64,000 nucleotides of DNA from Vallitalea guaymasensis (GTDB lineage: Bacteria; Bacillota; Clostridia; Lachnospirales; Vallitaleaceae): NCBI RefSeq assembly GCF_018141425.1, contig NZ_CP058561.1, forward strand, positions 2,170,001 to 2,234,000. The letters run 5' to 3'. Numbering within the stretch: the first letter of the stretch is position 1; each line of letters starts with the position of its first letter. The translations under genes were made by a program, and so were the position numbers. Shown piece after piece: positions 46,908 through 54,813 of the stretch. The notes under the pieces were generated by a model that ran no database searches, was not told the origin of the DNA, and saw only the letters and a list, made by a program, of their open reading frames with translations.

Positions 46908-48959
46908 CTATTTTACTGGTATTGCTAATACCTGTCCTTCGTATATTTTATTAACATCCTTTATTACATCTTGGTTAGCTTCAACTATCTTATCGAAAGC
47001 ACTGGCATCTTTGTAGAATTGTTTAGCTATCTTAGCTAAAGTATCTCCTACTTTGACTACATATACTTTTGTATCTTCGTCTTCAATAGGTGGTAAGCAT
47101 TTTGCTGGTTCTGGAAGAACTAATGTGTCACCAACATTCAGTTTATTTCCTGTTTTTTTGAAGTAATCTTTATTAGCATTATAGATTGCTTGTTTCATTG
47201 AATAATCTCCATAATATCTTAATGAGATATTACCTACTGTGTCATATTGCTTGATTACAAGAGAAGTCGGCATTACCTTTTCTTCAACAGGTTGTTCTGT
47301 TTCCATATCTGCATCTTCAACTTTATCTGAACCTGTATTATCAGCATCTGTATTTTCATCAGCTTCATTATCTTGAGGTAAAGTATCAACAATACCTTCA
47401 TCTACTTCAACATTCTCTGTATCTTCTTTTTTATAATCTTGTAAATCAACATTTGACTTTGAAGTACTGTTTTGAATCTCTGTTTCCATTGCTTCAACAG
47501 TATCAAAAGTTTTGATATATATCTTTCCATCCTTCAGATTAGCAAAAGATTTAACTTCAGCTTGACCAATAGCATCTCTGATTATTTCAGCTAACTTATC
47601 ATCTCCACCTGATATTTTCAAAATAGGCTTTAGAATACTGCCTAGTCCAGGTATTTTATAAATCATATCAGTGATAATTACTCCAACATCACCATCACCC
47701 AAAACATCATTAATTGATACTTCATTAACTTCTTTTTTCTCTGAACCGTCTTTATTTGTTTTTGTATTACCATTCTTATCTTTTTTTGTATCTTCCATAT
47801 AGAATACAATATCATTGATGCTATCTTTTATCTTATCTCTAAAACTATTACTTATTGGATCTCCAAATGGTACTAATGAATTTATTCCATCTTGTATTCC
47901 ATCTGCAATCTCAAAAGCAATATCTGCTGGTTTCTCAAATTCATTTTTATAAATTACTTTAAGTTCATTAGCATCTGTATTGTTGATAGTAGCTACAAAT
48001 GCCACTTCTTCTTTATTAAGAGCTCTTTTTTCTGTAGGAATTTCTTTATCTCCAAGTTTTAATGTAACAGTAAAATCATCTCTAACACCATATTTTAGTC
48101 CAGTTATTACTAACATGTAATTTCCTTGTAGATTAGCTTTGTCACCTTTGATAGTGTATGTAAAATTCATTCCATCCACTGTATCACTTGGTACAATACC
48201 ATCTTTGTAAGGGTCTATATCAACTAATGTATACTCTTTTAATTCATCATTGATAGCATCTGCTACTTTATCCCCATAGATAAATGAATAAGGAAGTAGA
48301 TTAGCTACATATTCACCTATATTAATATCTCCTGATGTTTCAGAAACCTCTGTGATTACAAATTTACTCCAATATTCAGTAAGACCTATATCTTTTAAAG
48401 CCTTCTTAAGATTCTTTTCTGCTTCAAATGGTAATTTCTTTTCTTTAACATTATCTCCGTATGTAAAAGTCCCAGTTTCTGAAGTAAGTACATTTGTTGC
48501 TGTAGTTACATCCATATTCAATACTGGTAATAAATCAAGCTCACTCAATTCAGGATTGTCCTTTAATACGTCATCCATAAATTCTGATACATCATATATT
48601 GCATTCTTTGTCCAATCAGTTGCATCATCTATTGCGTTTTCTGTCCAGTCTGTCGCATCATCTATTGCGTTCTCTGTCCAGTCTGTCGCATCATCTATTG
48701 CATTCTCTGTCCAGTCTGTCGCATCATCTACTGCGTTCTCTGTCCAGTCTGTTGCATCGTCTATTGCGTTTTCTGTCCAATCCTTTGCATCATCTACAGT
48801 ATCCTCTACCGTATCTTTTACATCCTCTACAGTATCTTTTACTGTATCCTTTACTTTATCCCAAAATCCAGCATGTACTGATACACTTTGAGATAGTAAT
48901 AGAGTCGTTAATAACATTACTGAAACTGATTTCTTGATTACTTTTTTAGTCTTTTTCAT
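46908..48959 (-). CDS. Secreted LysM protein with hendecad repeats
   Basis: A 683-residue exported protein. Signal peptide 1-30 (SVSVMLLTTLLLSQSVSVHA). Residues 33-55 are short repeats (VKDTVEDVKDTVEDTV) and residues 56-121 six 11-residue repeats of DDATDWTENAI. A central domain of about 400 residues follows, which I cannot assign (EKNLKKALKDIGLTEYWSKF). An acidic linker leads to two C-terminal LysM domains (IKQYDTVGNISLRYYGDYSM and VVKVGDTLAKIAKQFYKDAS), which bind peptidoglycan GlcNAc. No hydrolase motif. Two BlaI-type operators upstream suggest induction under wall stress. AGGAGG precedes the ATG. Confidence 0.85.
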   Translation of the reverse strand: MKKTKKVIKKSVSVMLLTTLLLSQSVSVHAGFWDKVKDTVKDTVEDVKDTVEDTVDDAKDWTENAIDDATDWTENAVDDATDWTENAIDDATDWTENAIDDATDWTENAIDDATDWTKNAIYDVSEFMDDVLKDNPELSELDLLPVLNMDVTTATNVLTSETGTFTYGDNVKEKKLPFEAEKNLKKALKDIGLTEYWSKFVITEVSETSGDINIGEYVANLLPYSFIYGDKVADAINDELKEYTLVDIDPYKDGIVPSDTVDGMNFTYTIKGDKANLQGNYMLVITGLKYGVRDDFTVTLKLGDKEIPTEKRALNKEEVAFVATINNTDANELKVIYKNEFEKPADIAFEIADGIQDGINSLVPFGDPISNSFRDKIKDSINDIVFYMEDTKKDKNGNTKTNKDGSEKKEVNEVSINDVLGDGDVGVIITDMIYKIPGLGSILKPILKISGGDDKLAEIIRDAIGQAEVKSFANLKDGKIYIKTFDTVEAMETEIQNSTSKSNVDLQDYKKEDTENVEVDEGIVDTLPQDNEADENTDADNTGSDKVEDADMETEQPVEEKVMPTSLVIKQYDTVGNISLRYYGDYSMKQAIYNANKDYFKKTGNKLNVGDTLVLPEPAKCLPPIEDEDTKVYVVKVGDTLAKIAKQFYKDASAFDKIVEANQDVIKDVNKIYEGQVLAIPVK
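48597..48794 (-). repeat. Six tandem 33-bp repeats within the LysM gene
   Basis: Six in-frame units encoding D-D-A-T/K-D-W-T-E/K-N-A-I/V. The four central units are nearly identical at DNA level, pointing to recent expansion or contraction. The 11-residue period suits a hendecad coiled coil or LEA-like amphipathic helix. Confidence 0.9.
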
Positions 48960-49083
48960 AAATTTCCTCCTCTAGATAATTATAAATAACATTTTAAAAT
49001 AAGAAGTTATACTAATCACAATATATCAATTAATAAATTTCTTATTCTAAAACAAAATTTTGCTATTGTTGTTTAAAAGTGAT

Positions 49084-49093
49084 TACATTTGTA
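49084..49093. promoter_or_regulatory. BlaI-type operator 1
   Basis: TACATTTGTA within ATTACA-TT-TGTAAT (49082-49095), matching the TACA-NN-TGTA dyad known for BlaI/MecI. About 125 bases upstream of the LysM gene start. Confidence 0.65.
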
Positions 49094-49193
49094 ATAACCA
49101 TGGATATACTGAATCCTATCTTTTATTAATTATTGGGTAGATTGATTTCTAAATTATTATTAAAGCAAATATCTATTTTTAATGAATTCATCT

Positions 49194-49203
49194 TACATTT
49201 GTA
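49194..49203. promoter_or_regulatory. BlaI-type operator 2
   Basis: TACATTTGTA again, followed by GTCAC, 110 bases from operator 1. A blaI gene lies at 51772-52149. I could not pick a convincing -35/-10 pair for the LysM gene near these sites. Most of the rest of the 696-base gap 48960-49655 is taken by the structured repeat at 49315 and the promoter at 49611. Confidence 0.65.
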
Positions 49204-49314
49204 GTCACTATGACTTTAATAAATGTTCAGTTACCTATAAATACTACCATAAATAGTTAAAGATGTAAATACTGTTTTAAATTATATCTATTAATAGCCA
49301 ATAGTCAGCTCACT

Positions 49315-49568
49315 CAGAAGAAAAAGAGTTTTGTGATGATATTGAAGGGTATTCTTAGCAAAATAGTATATGTATATGTGAAGTAGTGAGGCAGGACGCC
49401 GAACCCAGCTTTTAATCTGACAGCCCTACTGGACTGTCAGAAATAATAATGGACTCGATGTCCATTATTATTTGTTGAACTCAGGACGAGCAAGTAGCTG
49501 GCGTAACATATACATATACTATTTTGCAAAAACCAAGTCAGAACAAAACTCTTTTTCTGACTTACTTG
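49315..49568 (+). repeat. Structured palindromic repeat, copy 1 (candidate RNA)
   Basis: About 254 bases. The outer arm GAAAAAGAGTTTTGT (49320-49334) pairs perfectly with 49543-49557, and a second, perfect 22-bp arm (49358-49379) pairs with 49506-49527. Inside: hairpin GGC-AGGAC-GCC (49390-49400), hairpin CTGACAG/CTGTCAG (49417-49440), hairpin AATAATAATGGAC/GTCCATTATTATT (49442-49472) and hairpin CTC-AGGAC-GAG (49480-49490). The second copy lies at 56581-56835. No ORF is conserved. Strand is set by the AGGAC loops and is a guess. Confidence 0.85.
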
Positions 49569-49610
49569 AATACCTTATACATATTTTTATAACAATTTAT
49601 TCCAAACCTA

Positions 49611-49638
49611 TTGATTCTTCAGCTATTTCTTATATAAT
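49611..49638 (+). promoter_or_regulatory. Promoter of the BlaR1-like gene
   Basis: TTGATT (49611-49616), 16-base spacer, TATAAT (49633-49638). This gives a leader of only about 11 bases before the ATG at 49656. It lies downstream of the structured repeat and far from the BlaI-type operators. Confidence 0.65.
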
Positions 49639-49655
49639 ATATATTGGTGATTAGT

Positions 49656-51113
49656 ATGCTGAATCTAGATTATTTATTTAATGTATGTATGATAACCTCA
49701 ATCAAAGGTATTATTCTTATTCTCATTATTCTAACACTGCAACATATATTCAAGAGAAACTTTACATCTAGATGGGTCTATACTCTATGGTCAGTACTTA
49801 TAGTTAGATTACTGATACCCACCAGCCCTCTTGAAAATGTATTATCTCTTTATAACTTAGGAATAGTCAAAAGATTAAGCTTTGATAAAGGTAATGTTTT
49901 GTTAGGTAGATTAGGTACTTCTTATGATAACTTTGAGTTTATTGGAGATAACATACCTGTAGACTCATTTGTTAATAGTGCTTTTTCCATGAATTGGAAA
50001 CATCTGTTTGCAATCATATGGATAATAGGCATTCTATTTTTCTTGTTGATTTTTATTTATATCAATATAAACATAACAATGCTTTTCAAAAATTCCAATT
50101 TATGTGCCAACGAAAATATGCTAAATATTATGAAAGAATGCAAGTCTCAGATAAATACAAAGAAAAATATTAAACTATATGTTTCTTCAAATATATCTTC
50201 ACCTATGACTTATGGAATCATGTTTCCCAAAATAATTGTACCACAAAATATCATTACTAGTTTAGACTACAATGAGTTAAAATTCATATTTCTTCACGAA
50301 ATGGTTCATATAAAAAGATATGATGTATTATTTAATATCTTAGGTATGCTGGTATGTATCTTACATTGGTTTAATCCTTTAGTGTGGTATGTATTCTTTA
50401 GAAGTAAAAAAGATTGTGAATTGGCATGTGATGAAAGCGTATTGAAATATCTAGGTAGACATGAACATAAAACTTACGGACTTACTCTGATACAGATGCT
50501 GGAGTTTACTATTTCAACAAAAATCAATAACACTCTTGTAGCTAAAGCCCTTATAAATGATCGTTCAGAAGCTAATGCACGAATACTTCAGATAAATAAT
50601 TTTAACCAAAAAAGTAAACCTGTAATTATTTTTTCATCAATTATAATATTAATAATCGCCTTGCTAGGACTTAATGACGATACTTGTACAAGACCTTCAA
50701 TTACTTATCATAAACAAGATTTATATACTTACTTACAAGTATCTGAACACGATGTTTGCGTAAGTTATGGTATTCAGCCTGTACATACTTTTTTATTGAA
50801 GACCAATGATATTCCTTACTATATTGTTTATTATAATGTGCTTGGAGAAAAAGTACAATTTTGGTTTGATGGTACTGACGGAAATGGTTCATCCAGAAAA
50901 ACACTGGAAATAACAACTACTGGATATAAGGATATAAAACAGGGTATGTCTAAATCCAAAGCACTTGAAATAGCCCAAGTTAATAATATGAAACTGATAA
51001 ATAAAGATTTTACCAATTCATTTCATAAATATTTTTATGAAGGCGCAGACTGTAACGTAATGATACTCATTAACTCGAATAATGAGAAAGTGTATAGTAT
51101 AACTTTATATTAA
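49656..51113 (+). CDS. BlaR1-like M56 membrane metalloprotease
   Basis: A 485-residue membrane protein of the M56 family. Four membrane helices surround a zinc protease domain with H214-E-M-V-H218 in IFLHEMVHIKRYDVL and the downstream LHWFNPLVWYVF and DCELACDESVL motifs. In BlaR1/MecR1 such proteases cleave the BlaI repressor after signal binding. The C-terminal 150 residues are not a penicillin-binding sensor domain, so the signal must differ. The ATG at 49656 is chosen for the GGTGAT site. blaI lies downstream in convergent orientation. Confidence 0.88.
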   Translation: MLNLDYLFNVCMITSIKGIILILIILTLQHIFKRNFTSRWVYTLWSVLIVRLLIPTSPLENVLSLYNLGIVKRLSFDKGNVLLGRLGTSYDNFEFIGDNIPVDSFVNSAFSMNWKHLFAIIWIIGILFFLLIFIYININITMLFKNSNLCANENMLNIMKECKSQINTKKNIKLYVSSNISSPMTYGIMFPKIIVPQNIITSLDYNELKFIFLHEMVHIKRYDVLFNILGMLVCILHWFNPLVWYVFFRSKKDCELACDESVLKYLGRHEHKTYGLTLIQMLEFTISTKINNTLVAKALINDRSEANARILQINNFNQKSKPVIIFSSIIILIIALLGLNDDTCTRPSITYHKQDLYTYLQVSEHDVCVSYGIQPVHTFLLKTNDIPYYIVYYNVLGEKVQFWFDGTDGNGSSRKTLEITTTGYKDIKQGMSKSKALEIAQVNNMKLINKDFTNSFHKYFYEGADCNVMILINSNNEKVYSITLY

Positions 51114-51124
51114 GGTGGAATAAG

Positions 51125-51712
51125 ATGAGATTAAGGAAAAAGGTTTTAATTATATTATTGTTTTTAAACGCATCCGTATTATTTTACATTTTCGTGGTAA
51201 AAGATATACACATACAATATGAGGATAATCCATTGGATCAAAGATCAGGTGATAATCTATTTGAAAATATAACTCCCTTTGTAGTTGATTCTTATAATGC
51301 TTTAATAACCAAGAGTACTATATCTACTGGAATGTATACTGATGCTAATTATAAAAATTTCTATGTAACCATAAAAATTCCAAGCAACCATGCATTGTTA
51401 AAAAATAAAGATAACGTACATATTGAGTTTGAATCAAAACTGCAAAAAACTAGTGAATGGGTTTCCAACAATAAATATATTATTAGAATGTATTATTATA
51501 AAGATGATGATCCCGATAATGAACCAATTCTATTTTATAATAAAAAATGGGTAGGTTTAGATAAAAGAGTATCCACCAAACAACTAATTCCAAAAGAAGC
51601 ACAAGGTAATTCAATATACATTCAATACGCGTCTGATTTAGGTTCCTTTTTATTCATGAAAAATGGTAATGATACCCGTTTCTTCCATAATTACCTATCA
51701 ATAATAAGTTAA
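51125..51712 (+). CDS. Hypothetical membrane-anchored protein after BlaR1-like gene
   Basis: A 195-residue protein with one N-terminal anchor helix (VLIILLFLNASVLFYIFVV) and an extracytoplasmic, beta-rich domain (NFYVTIKIPSNHALLKNKDN, then YIIRMYYYKDDDPDNEPILF). No family recognised. It starts 11 bases after the M56 gene with AAGGTGG before the ATG, so it is almost certainly in the same operon and may serve as a partner or sensor for the protease; that is inference. Confidence 0.75.
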   Translation: MRLRKKVLIILLFLNASVLFYIFVVKDIHIQYEDNPLDQRSGDNLFENITPFVVDSYNALITKSTISTGMYTDANYKNFYVTIKIPSNHALLKNKDNVHIEFESKLQKTSEWVSNNKYIIRMYYYKDDDPDNEPILFYNKKWVGLDKRVSTKQLIPKEAQGNSIYIQYASDLGSFLFMKNGNDTRFFHNYLSIIS

Positions 51713-51749
51713 TAAACATTTCCTTATTTTGAATAACATTATAAAGCAG

Positions 51750-51776
51750 AATAAAACTCGTAAATAGGGTTTTATT
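51750..51776. terminator. Bidirectional terminator
   Basis: AATAAAAC and GTTTTATT pair across 11 bases, followed by six T on the plus strand. It lies between the convergent 195-residue protein gene and blaI, overlapping the end of blaI. Confidence 0.7.
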
Positions 51777-52149
51777 TTTTATTTTCATCCTCATTGAGTA
51801 GATCTTTCAATACATCTATATCCTTCTGTGTCAGCTTATTGTTCTTAACGAAATTAGATACTAAAAGTCCTATTGAACCTTTGTATACTTTATTGATAAA
51901 TTTATTAGTTGCTTCTTTGACACATTCCTCTTTTGATAATAGAGGATAGTACATATTGAATTTTTCCTTTTCAACGCCTAATACATTTTTATCCACTAAT
52001 CTTCTTATTAGAGTCCTTACTGTCTTGTCACTCCAAGAAGTCTTCATCTCTAATTTTTTGATGATGTCATATGCTCTTATCTTCTTATTATCCCATACTA
52101 TCTCCATTACTTCCCATTCGGCGTCGGATATTCTATTGTCTGTTTTCAT
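51772..52149 (-). CDS. blaI: BlaI/MecI/CopY-family repressor
   Basis: A 125-residue winged-helix repressor: ISDAEWEVMEIVWDNKKIRAYDIIKKL, the recognition region SWSDKTVRTLIRRLVDKNVL, and a C-terminal dimer region. The region around FNMYYPLLSKEE corresponds to where BlaR1-type proteases cut. It is encoded opposite to, and convergent with, the M56 protease operon instead of the usual blaI-blaR1 order. I saw no TACA-NN-TGTA dyad upstream of its own start; two are in front of the LysM gene. Confidence 0.92.
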   Translation of the reverse strand: MKTDNRISDAEWEVMEIVWDNKKIRAYDIIKKLEMKTSWSDKTVRTLIRRLVDKNVLGVEKEKFNMYYPLLSKEECVKEATNKFINKVYKGSIGLLVSNFVKNNKLTQKDIDVLKDLLNEDENKK

Positions 52150-52335
52150 TATTTATCATCCCTTTTAATTTTATCTTACTAAGTTATGTTACTATTATAC
52201 ACTATTTTCATATTAATAACTAACTTCATCATATAAGATTTTAAGTGTAATAGAAAGTAGTACTTTGGTATTAATAAAAACAAAAATCATAATTAAAACA
52301 ATTTTTAACTATGATTTTCATATATAAACATATTA

Positions 52336-52935
52336 TTATAATTCTATTCTTCCTTCTAATGCCCTTGATAAAGTTACTTCATCAACATATTCCAAGTCTC
52401 CACCAATAGGAACGCCATTAGCGATTCTAGATACCTTTATCTGTAAGGGTTTTATTAATTTGCTTAGATACATTGCAGTAGCTTCTCCTTCAACTGTTGA
52501 GTTGGTAGCAAGTATAACTTCTTTAACAGTATCAGAAGACAGTCTTGTCAACAGTTCTTTGATCTTGAGGTCCGATGGTCCTATTCCAATCATAGGAGAA
52601 ATTGCTCCATGAAGTATATGATATACTCCTTTGTATTGTTTTGTTCTTTCATAGGCAGCCATATCCCTAGAATCTTCTACTACCATTATAGTATCTAAAT
52701 CTCTTTTTGGACTGCTACAAATAGGACATAACTCTGCATCTGTAATTGTACAACACTTGCTGCAGTACTTAACATGTTTCTTAGCATCAACTATTGCACT
52801 TGATAATCTTTCTGCTTGTTCTGCTGGCATATTTATTATATGAAAAGCTAATCTCTGAGCTGTCTTACTTCCAATACCAGGTAATCTTGATAGTTCTTCT
52901 ATTAACTTTCCTATTTGATTTCCAAAATAGTCCAT
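52336..52935 (-). CDS. recR: Recombination mediator RecR
   Basis: A 199-residue RecF-pathway protein that loads RecA at gaps and ends. The N-terminal helix-hairpin-helix [20 protein letters not shown], the zinc finger [16 protein letters not shown], and the Toprim domain ([34 protein letters not shown]) are in order. GAAGGA precedes the ATG. It lies 12 bases after ybaB. Confidence 0.97.
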   Translation of the reverse strand: MDYFGNQIGKLIEELSRLPGIGSKTAQRLAFHIINMPAEQAERLSSAIVDAKKHVKYCSKCCTITDAELCPICSSPKRDLDTIMVVEDSRDMAAYERTKQYKGVYHILHGAISPMIGIGPSDLKIKELLTRLSSDTVKEVILATNSTVEGEATAMYLSKLIKPLQIKVSRIANGVPIGGDLEYVDEVTLSRALEGRIEL

Positions 52936-52947
52936 TATATCATCCTT

Positions 52948-53292
52948 CTAGAATATTCCTGGCATGTTTAATCCACCAGTAACTTTTGACATTTGCTGGT
53001 TAACCTTCTCATCAGCTGTACGCATAGCTTCGTTAACAGCAGCTAGAATTAGATCTTCTAACATCTCTACATCGTCTTCATCAACTACTTCAGGGTTAAT
53101 GCTTACTTTTGTAACTTCTTTCTTACCAGTTACTGTTACTTTTACTGCTCCACCACCTGCTGAAGCTTCAAACACTTGATTATCCAGGTCTTCTTGCATT
53201 TCCTGCATTTTCTTTTGCATCTTTTGTGCTTGTTTCATTAGATTGTTCATATTATTAGGCATTCCGCCTCCAAAACCGCCTCTTTTTGCCAT
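52948..53292 (-). CDS. ybaB: YbaB/EbfC nucleoid-associated protein
   Basis: A 114-residue DNA-binding protein: N-terminal helix [20 protein letters not shown] and the core [26 protein letters not shown] precedes the ATG. The usual dnaX-ybaB-recR order is kept, but cobT and 364 bases of non-coding DNA intervene between dnaX and ybaB. Confidence 0.96.
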   Translation of the reverse strand: MAKRGGFGGGMPNNMNNLMKQAQKMQKKMQEMQEDLDNQVFEASAGGGAVKVTVTGKKEVTKVSINPEVVDEDDVEMLEDLILAAVNEAMRTADEKVNQQMSKVTGGLNMPGIF

Positions 53293-53565
53293 AGTGAAAA
53301 ATCCTCCTTAAATTGATAATTCAATAATAATTGATAATTTCTTATTTTGATTTATAGAATCTTAACATCAAAGTTATCTTTTGACGTAATTTCTTCATAG
53401 TTCTCATTAACGATTTCTAATCCAATGTATATTTTACTAATAAAAGCGTCTTATGACAAGTACTTTTTAATAACATCATCAACATAGACAATATATATAA
53501 CACTCCATCTAAAACTGGGAATTATATCTTATTTAAAATTCAATCCAATAACAATCATCTATTAA

Positions 53566-53574
53566 ATTATATCA
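53566..53574 (-). promoter_or_regulatory. Extended -10 promoter for ybaB-recR
   Basis: TGATATAAT on the minus strand with no good -35. A 22-base stretch around it (53562-53583) also occurs in the dnaX promoter at 56482-56503. The rest of the 364-base gap 53293-53656 is AT-rich and shows nothing else. Confidence 0.5.
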
Positions 53575-53656
53575 CAAAAAACTAAACATAATCCATAAAA
53601 AATTGCTAAAAAGAAGTTATATAATATATATCAAACTAAAATTCATTGACAAATGC

Positions 53657-54724
53657 TTATGCACGTATATCAACCAAGTAATCCGTATCTATCTTTGCTG
53701 ATTCAAAGGTAATCATATTATTCATCATAGCAAGGGCTGATTCAATTATATTAAACATCAAAGGACAACCTGTTCCCTCTCCTAATCGCATGTTCATATG
53801 TAAATATGGTACTAATCCTATAGTATCCATCATAGACTTATATCCAGGTTCTAGAGAGTAATGGGAAGGTATCATATATTCTTTCACCACTGGATTCAAT
53901 TTATAGGCAAGTAATGCTGCCGCCGCCGATATAAACCCATCTATTACAATTGGTACACGATAATATGCCGCTCCAATATAACAGCCTACAAGACCAGCTA
54001 TATCCAAACCACCAACTTTTGTTAATACATCTATAGGGTCATTCGGATTAGGCTTATGATAGTCAACGGCTTCACGAATAACTCTTTTTTTATTCTCCAA
54101 AGCCTCATCTGTTAATCCCCCTCCTTTACCAACAGCTATGTCCTCATTGCACCCTGTAAGTGACATGAGAACAGCACTGCTTGTACTGGTATTGCCTATA
54201 CCCATTTCCCCTGTACCTAACAGGTTATAGCCTTGGTCTACTAATTGCTTCACGGTTTCTATACCAATACTAATAGCTTCCATTGCTTGTTCTCTATCCA
54301 TTGCAGGACCTTTTGCAAAATTATGTGTTCCATACATTATCTTTTTTTGGATGAGTCTTGGATGTTCTAGATCTGCTTTTATTCCTACGTCAATGACTCT
54401 AATTTCTGCACCAGCTTGTTTACTCAACACACTAATACCCGTTAACCCGTCTAACATATTTATGGTTTGCAAAGCTGTCACATTCTGAGGCGTTGAACTT
54501 ACACCTTCTTCAACAATACCGTTATCTGCAGACATGACAATGGTACATTTCTTTTTTATTACATTATTAATATCCCCTGTGATACCGGCTATTTGTATAG
54601 CTATATCTTCAAGTTTTCCTAAACTCCCCAAAGGTTTTGCCAGACTATTCACCCTTATTTGAGCTTTATTAAGAGCTTTTTTATCCAACGTATTAATAGA
54701 CTCCATCATTTGTTTTAGTTCCAT
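53657..54724 (-). CDS. cobT: Nicotinate-nucleotide:dimethylbenzimidazole phosphoribosyltransferase
   Basis: Makes alpha-ribazole 5'-phosphate for the lower ligand of cobalamin. A 355-residue protein with normal length; segments LAKPLGSLGKLEDIA, MSADNGIVEEGVSSTP, GEMGIGNTSTSSAVL, KVGGLDIAGLVGCYIGAAYY and the C-terminal RLGEGTGCPLMF are diagnostic. The ATG at 54724 lies 9 bases after AGGAG. No other cobalamin gene and no cobalamin riboswitch is visible nearby; it lies between dnaX and ybaB. Confidence 0.96.
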   Translation of the reverse strand: MELKQMMESINTLDKKALNKAQIRVNSLAKPLGSLGKLEDIAIQIAGITGDINNVIKKKCTIVMSADNGIVEEGVSSTPQNVTALQTINMLDGLTGISVLSKQAGAEIRVIDVGIKADLEHPRLIQKKIMYGTHNFAKGPAMDREQAMEAISIGIETVKQLVDQGYNLLGTGEMGIGNTSTSSAVLMSLTGCNEDIAVGKGGGLTDEALENKKRVIREAVDYHKPNPNDPIDVLTKVGGLDIAGLVGCYIGAAYYRVPIVIDGFISAAAALLAYKLNPVVKEYMIPSHYSLEPGYKSMMDTIGLVPYLHMNMRLGEGTGCPLMFNIIESALAMMNNMITFESAKIDTDYLVDIRA

Positions 54725-54813
54725 CACCTATCACTCCTCGTAGAAAGGCTAACTCATTAACCCACTTTAATGTGAAATAGCCCTATTTATTATGTCCATT
54801 TTACTTATTGTTT

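Noticed and set aside
48597-48794. CRISPR-like regular repeats
   Set aside because: The 33-bp units are head-to-tail without spacers and encode in-frame hendecads.
48352-48891. 179-codon plus-strand frame opposite the LysM gene
   Set aside because: Open only because the 33-bp repeats are a multiple of three; repetitive SVASSIAFSVQ product, no ribosome binding site.
49380-49505. c-di-GMP riboswitch or other known aptamer in the structured repeat
   Set aside because: GGACGC-like strings recall GEMM, but the GEMM core and tetraloop receptor are absent and the folding differs.
49315-49568. Insertion sequence
   Set aside because: No transposase frame in or near either copy; at most a MITE-like element.
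49472-49654. 60-codon frame at the end of the structured repeat
   Set aside because: No ribosome binding site, overlaps the palindrome, and is not kept in the second copy.
54728-54813. Cobalamin riboswitch before cobT
   Set aside because: Only 86 bases between the genes and no B12-box sequence.
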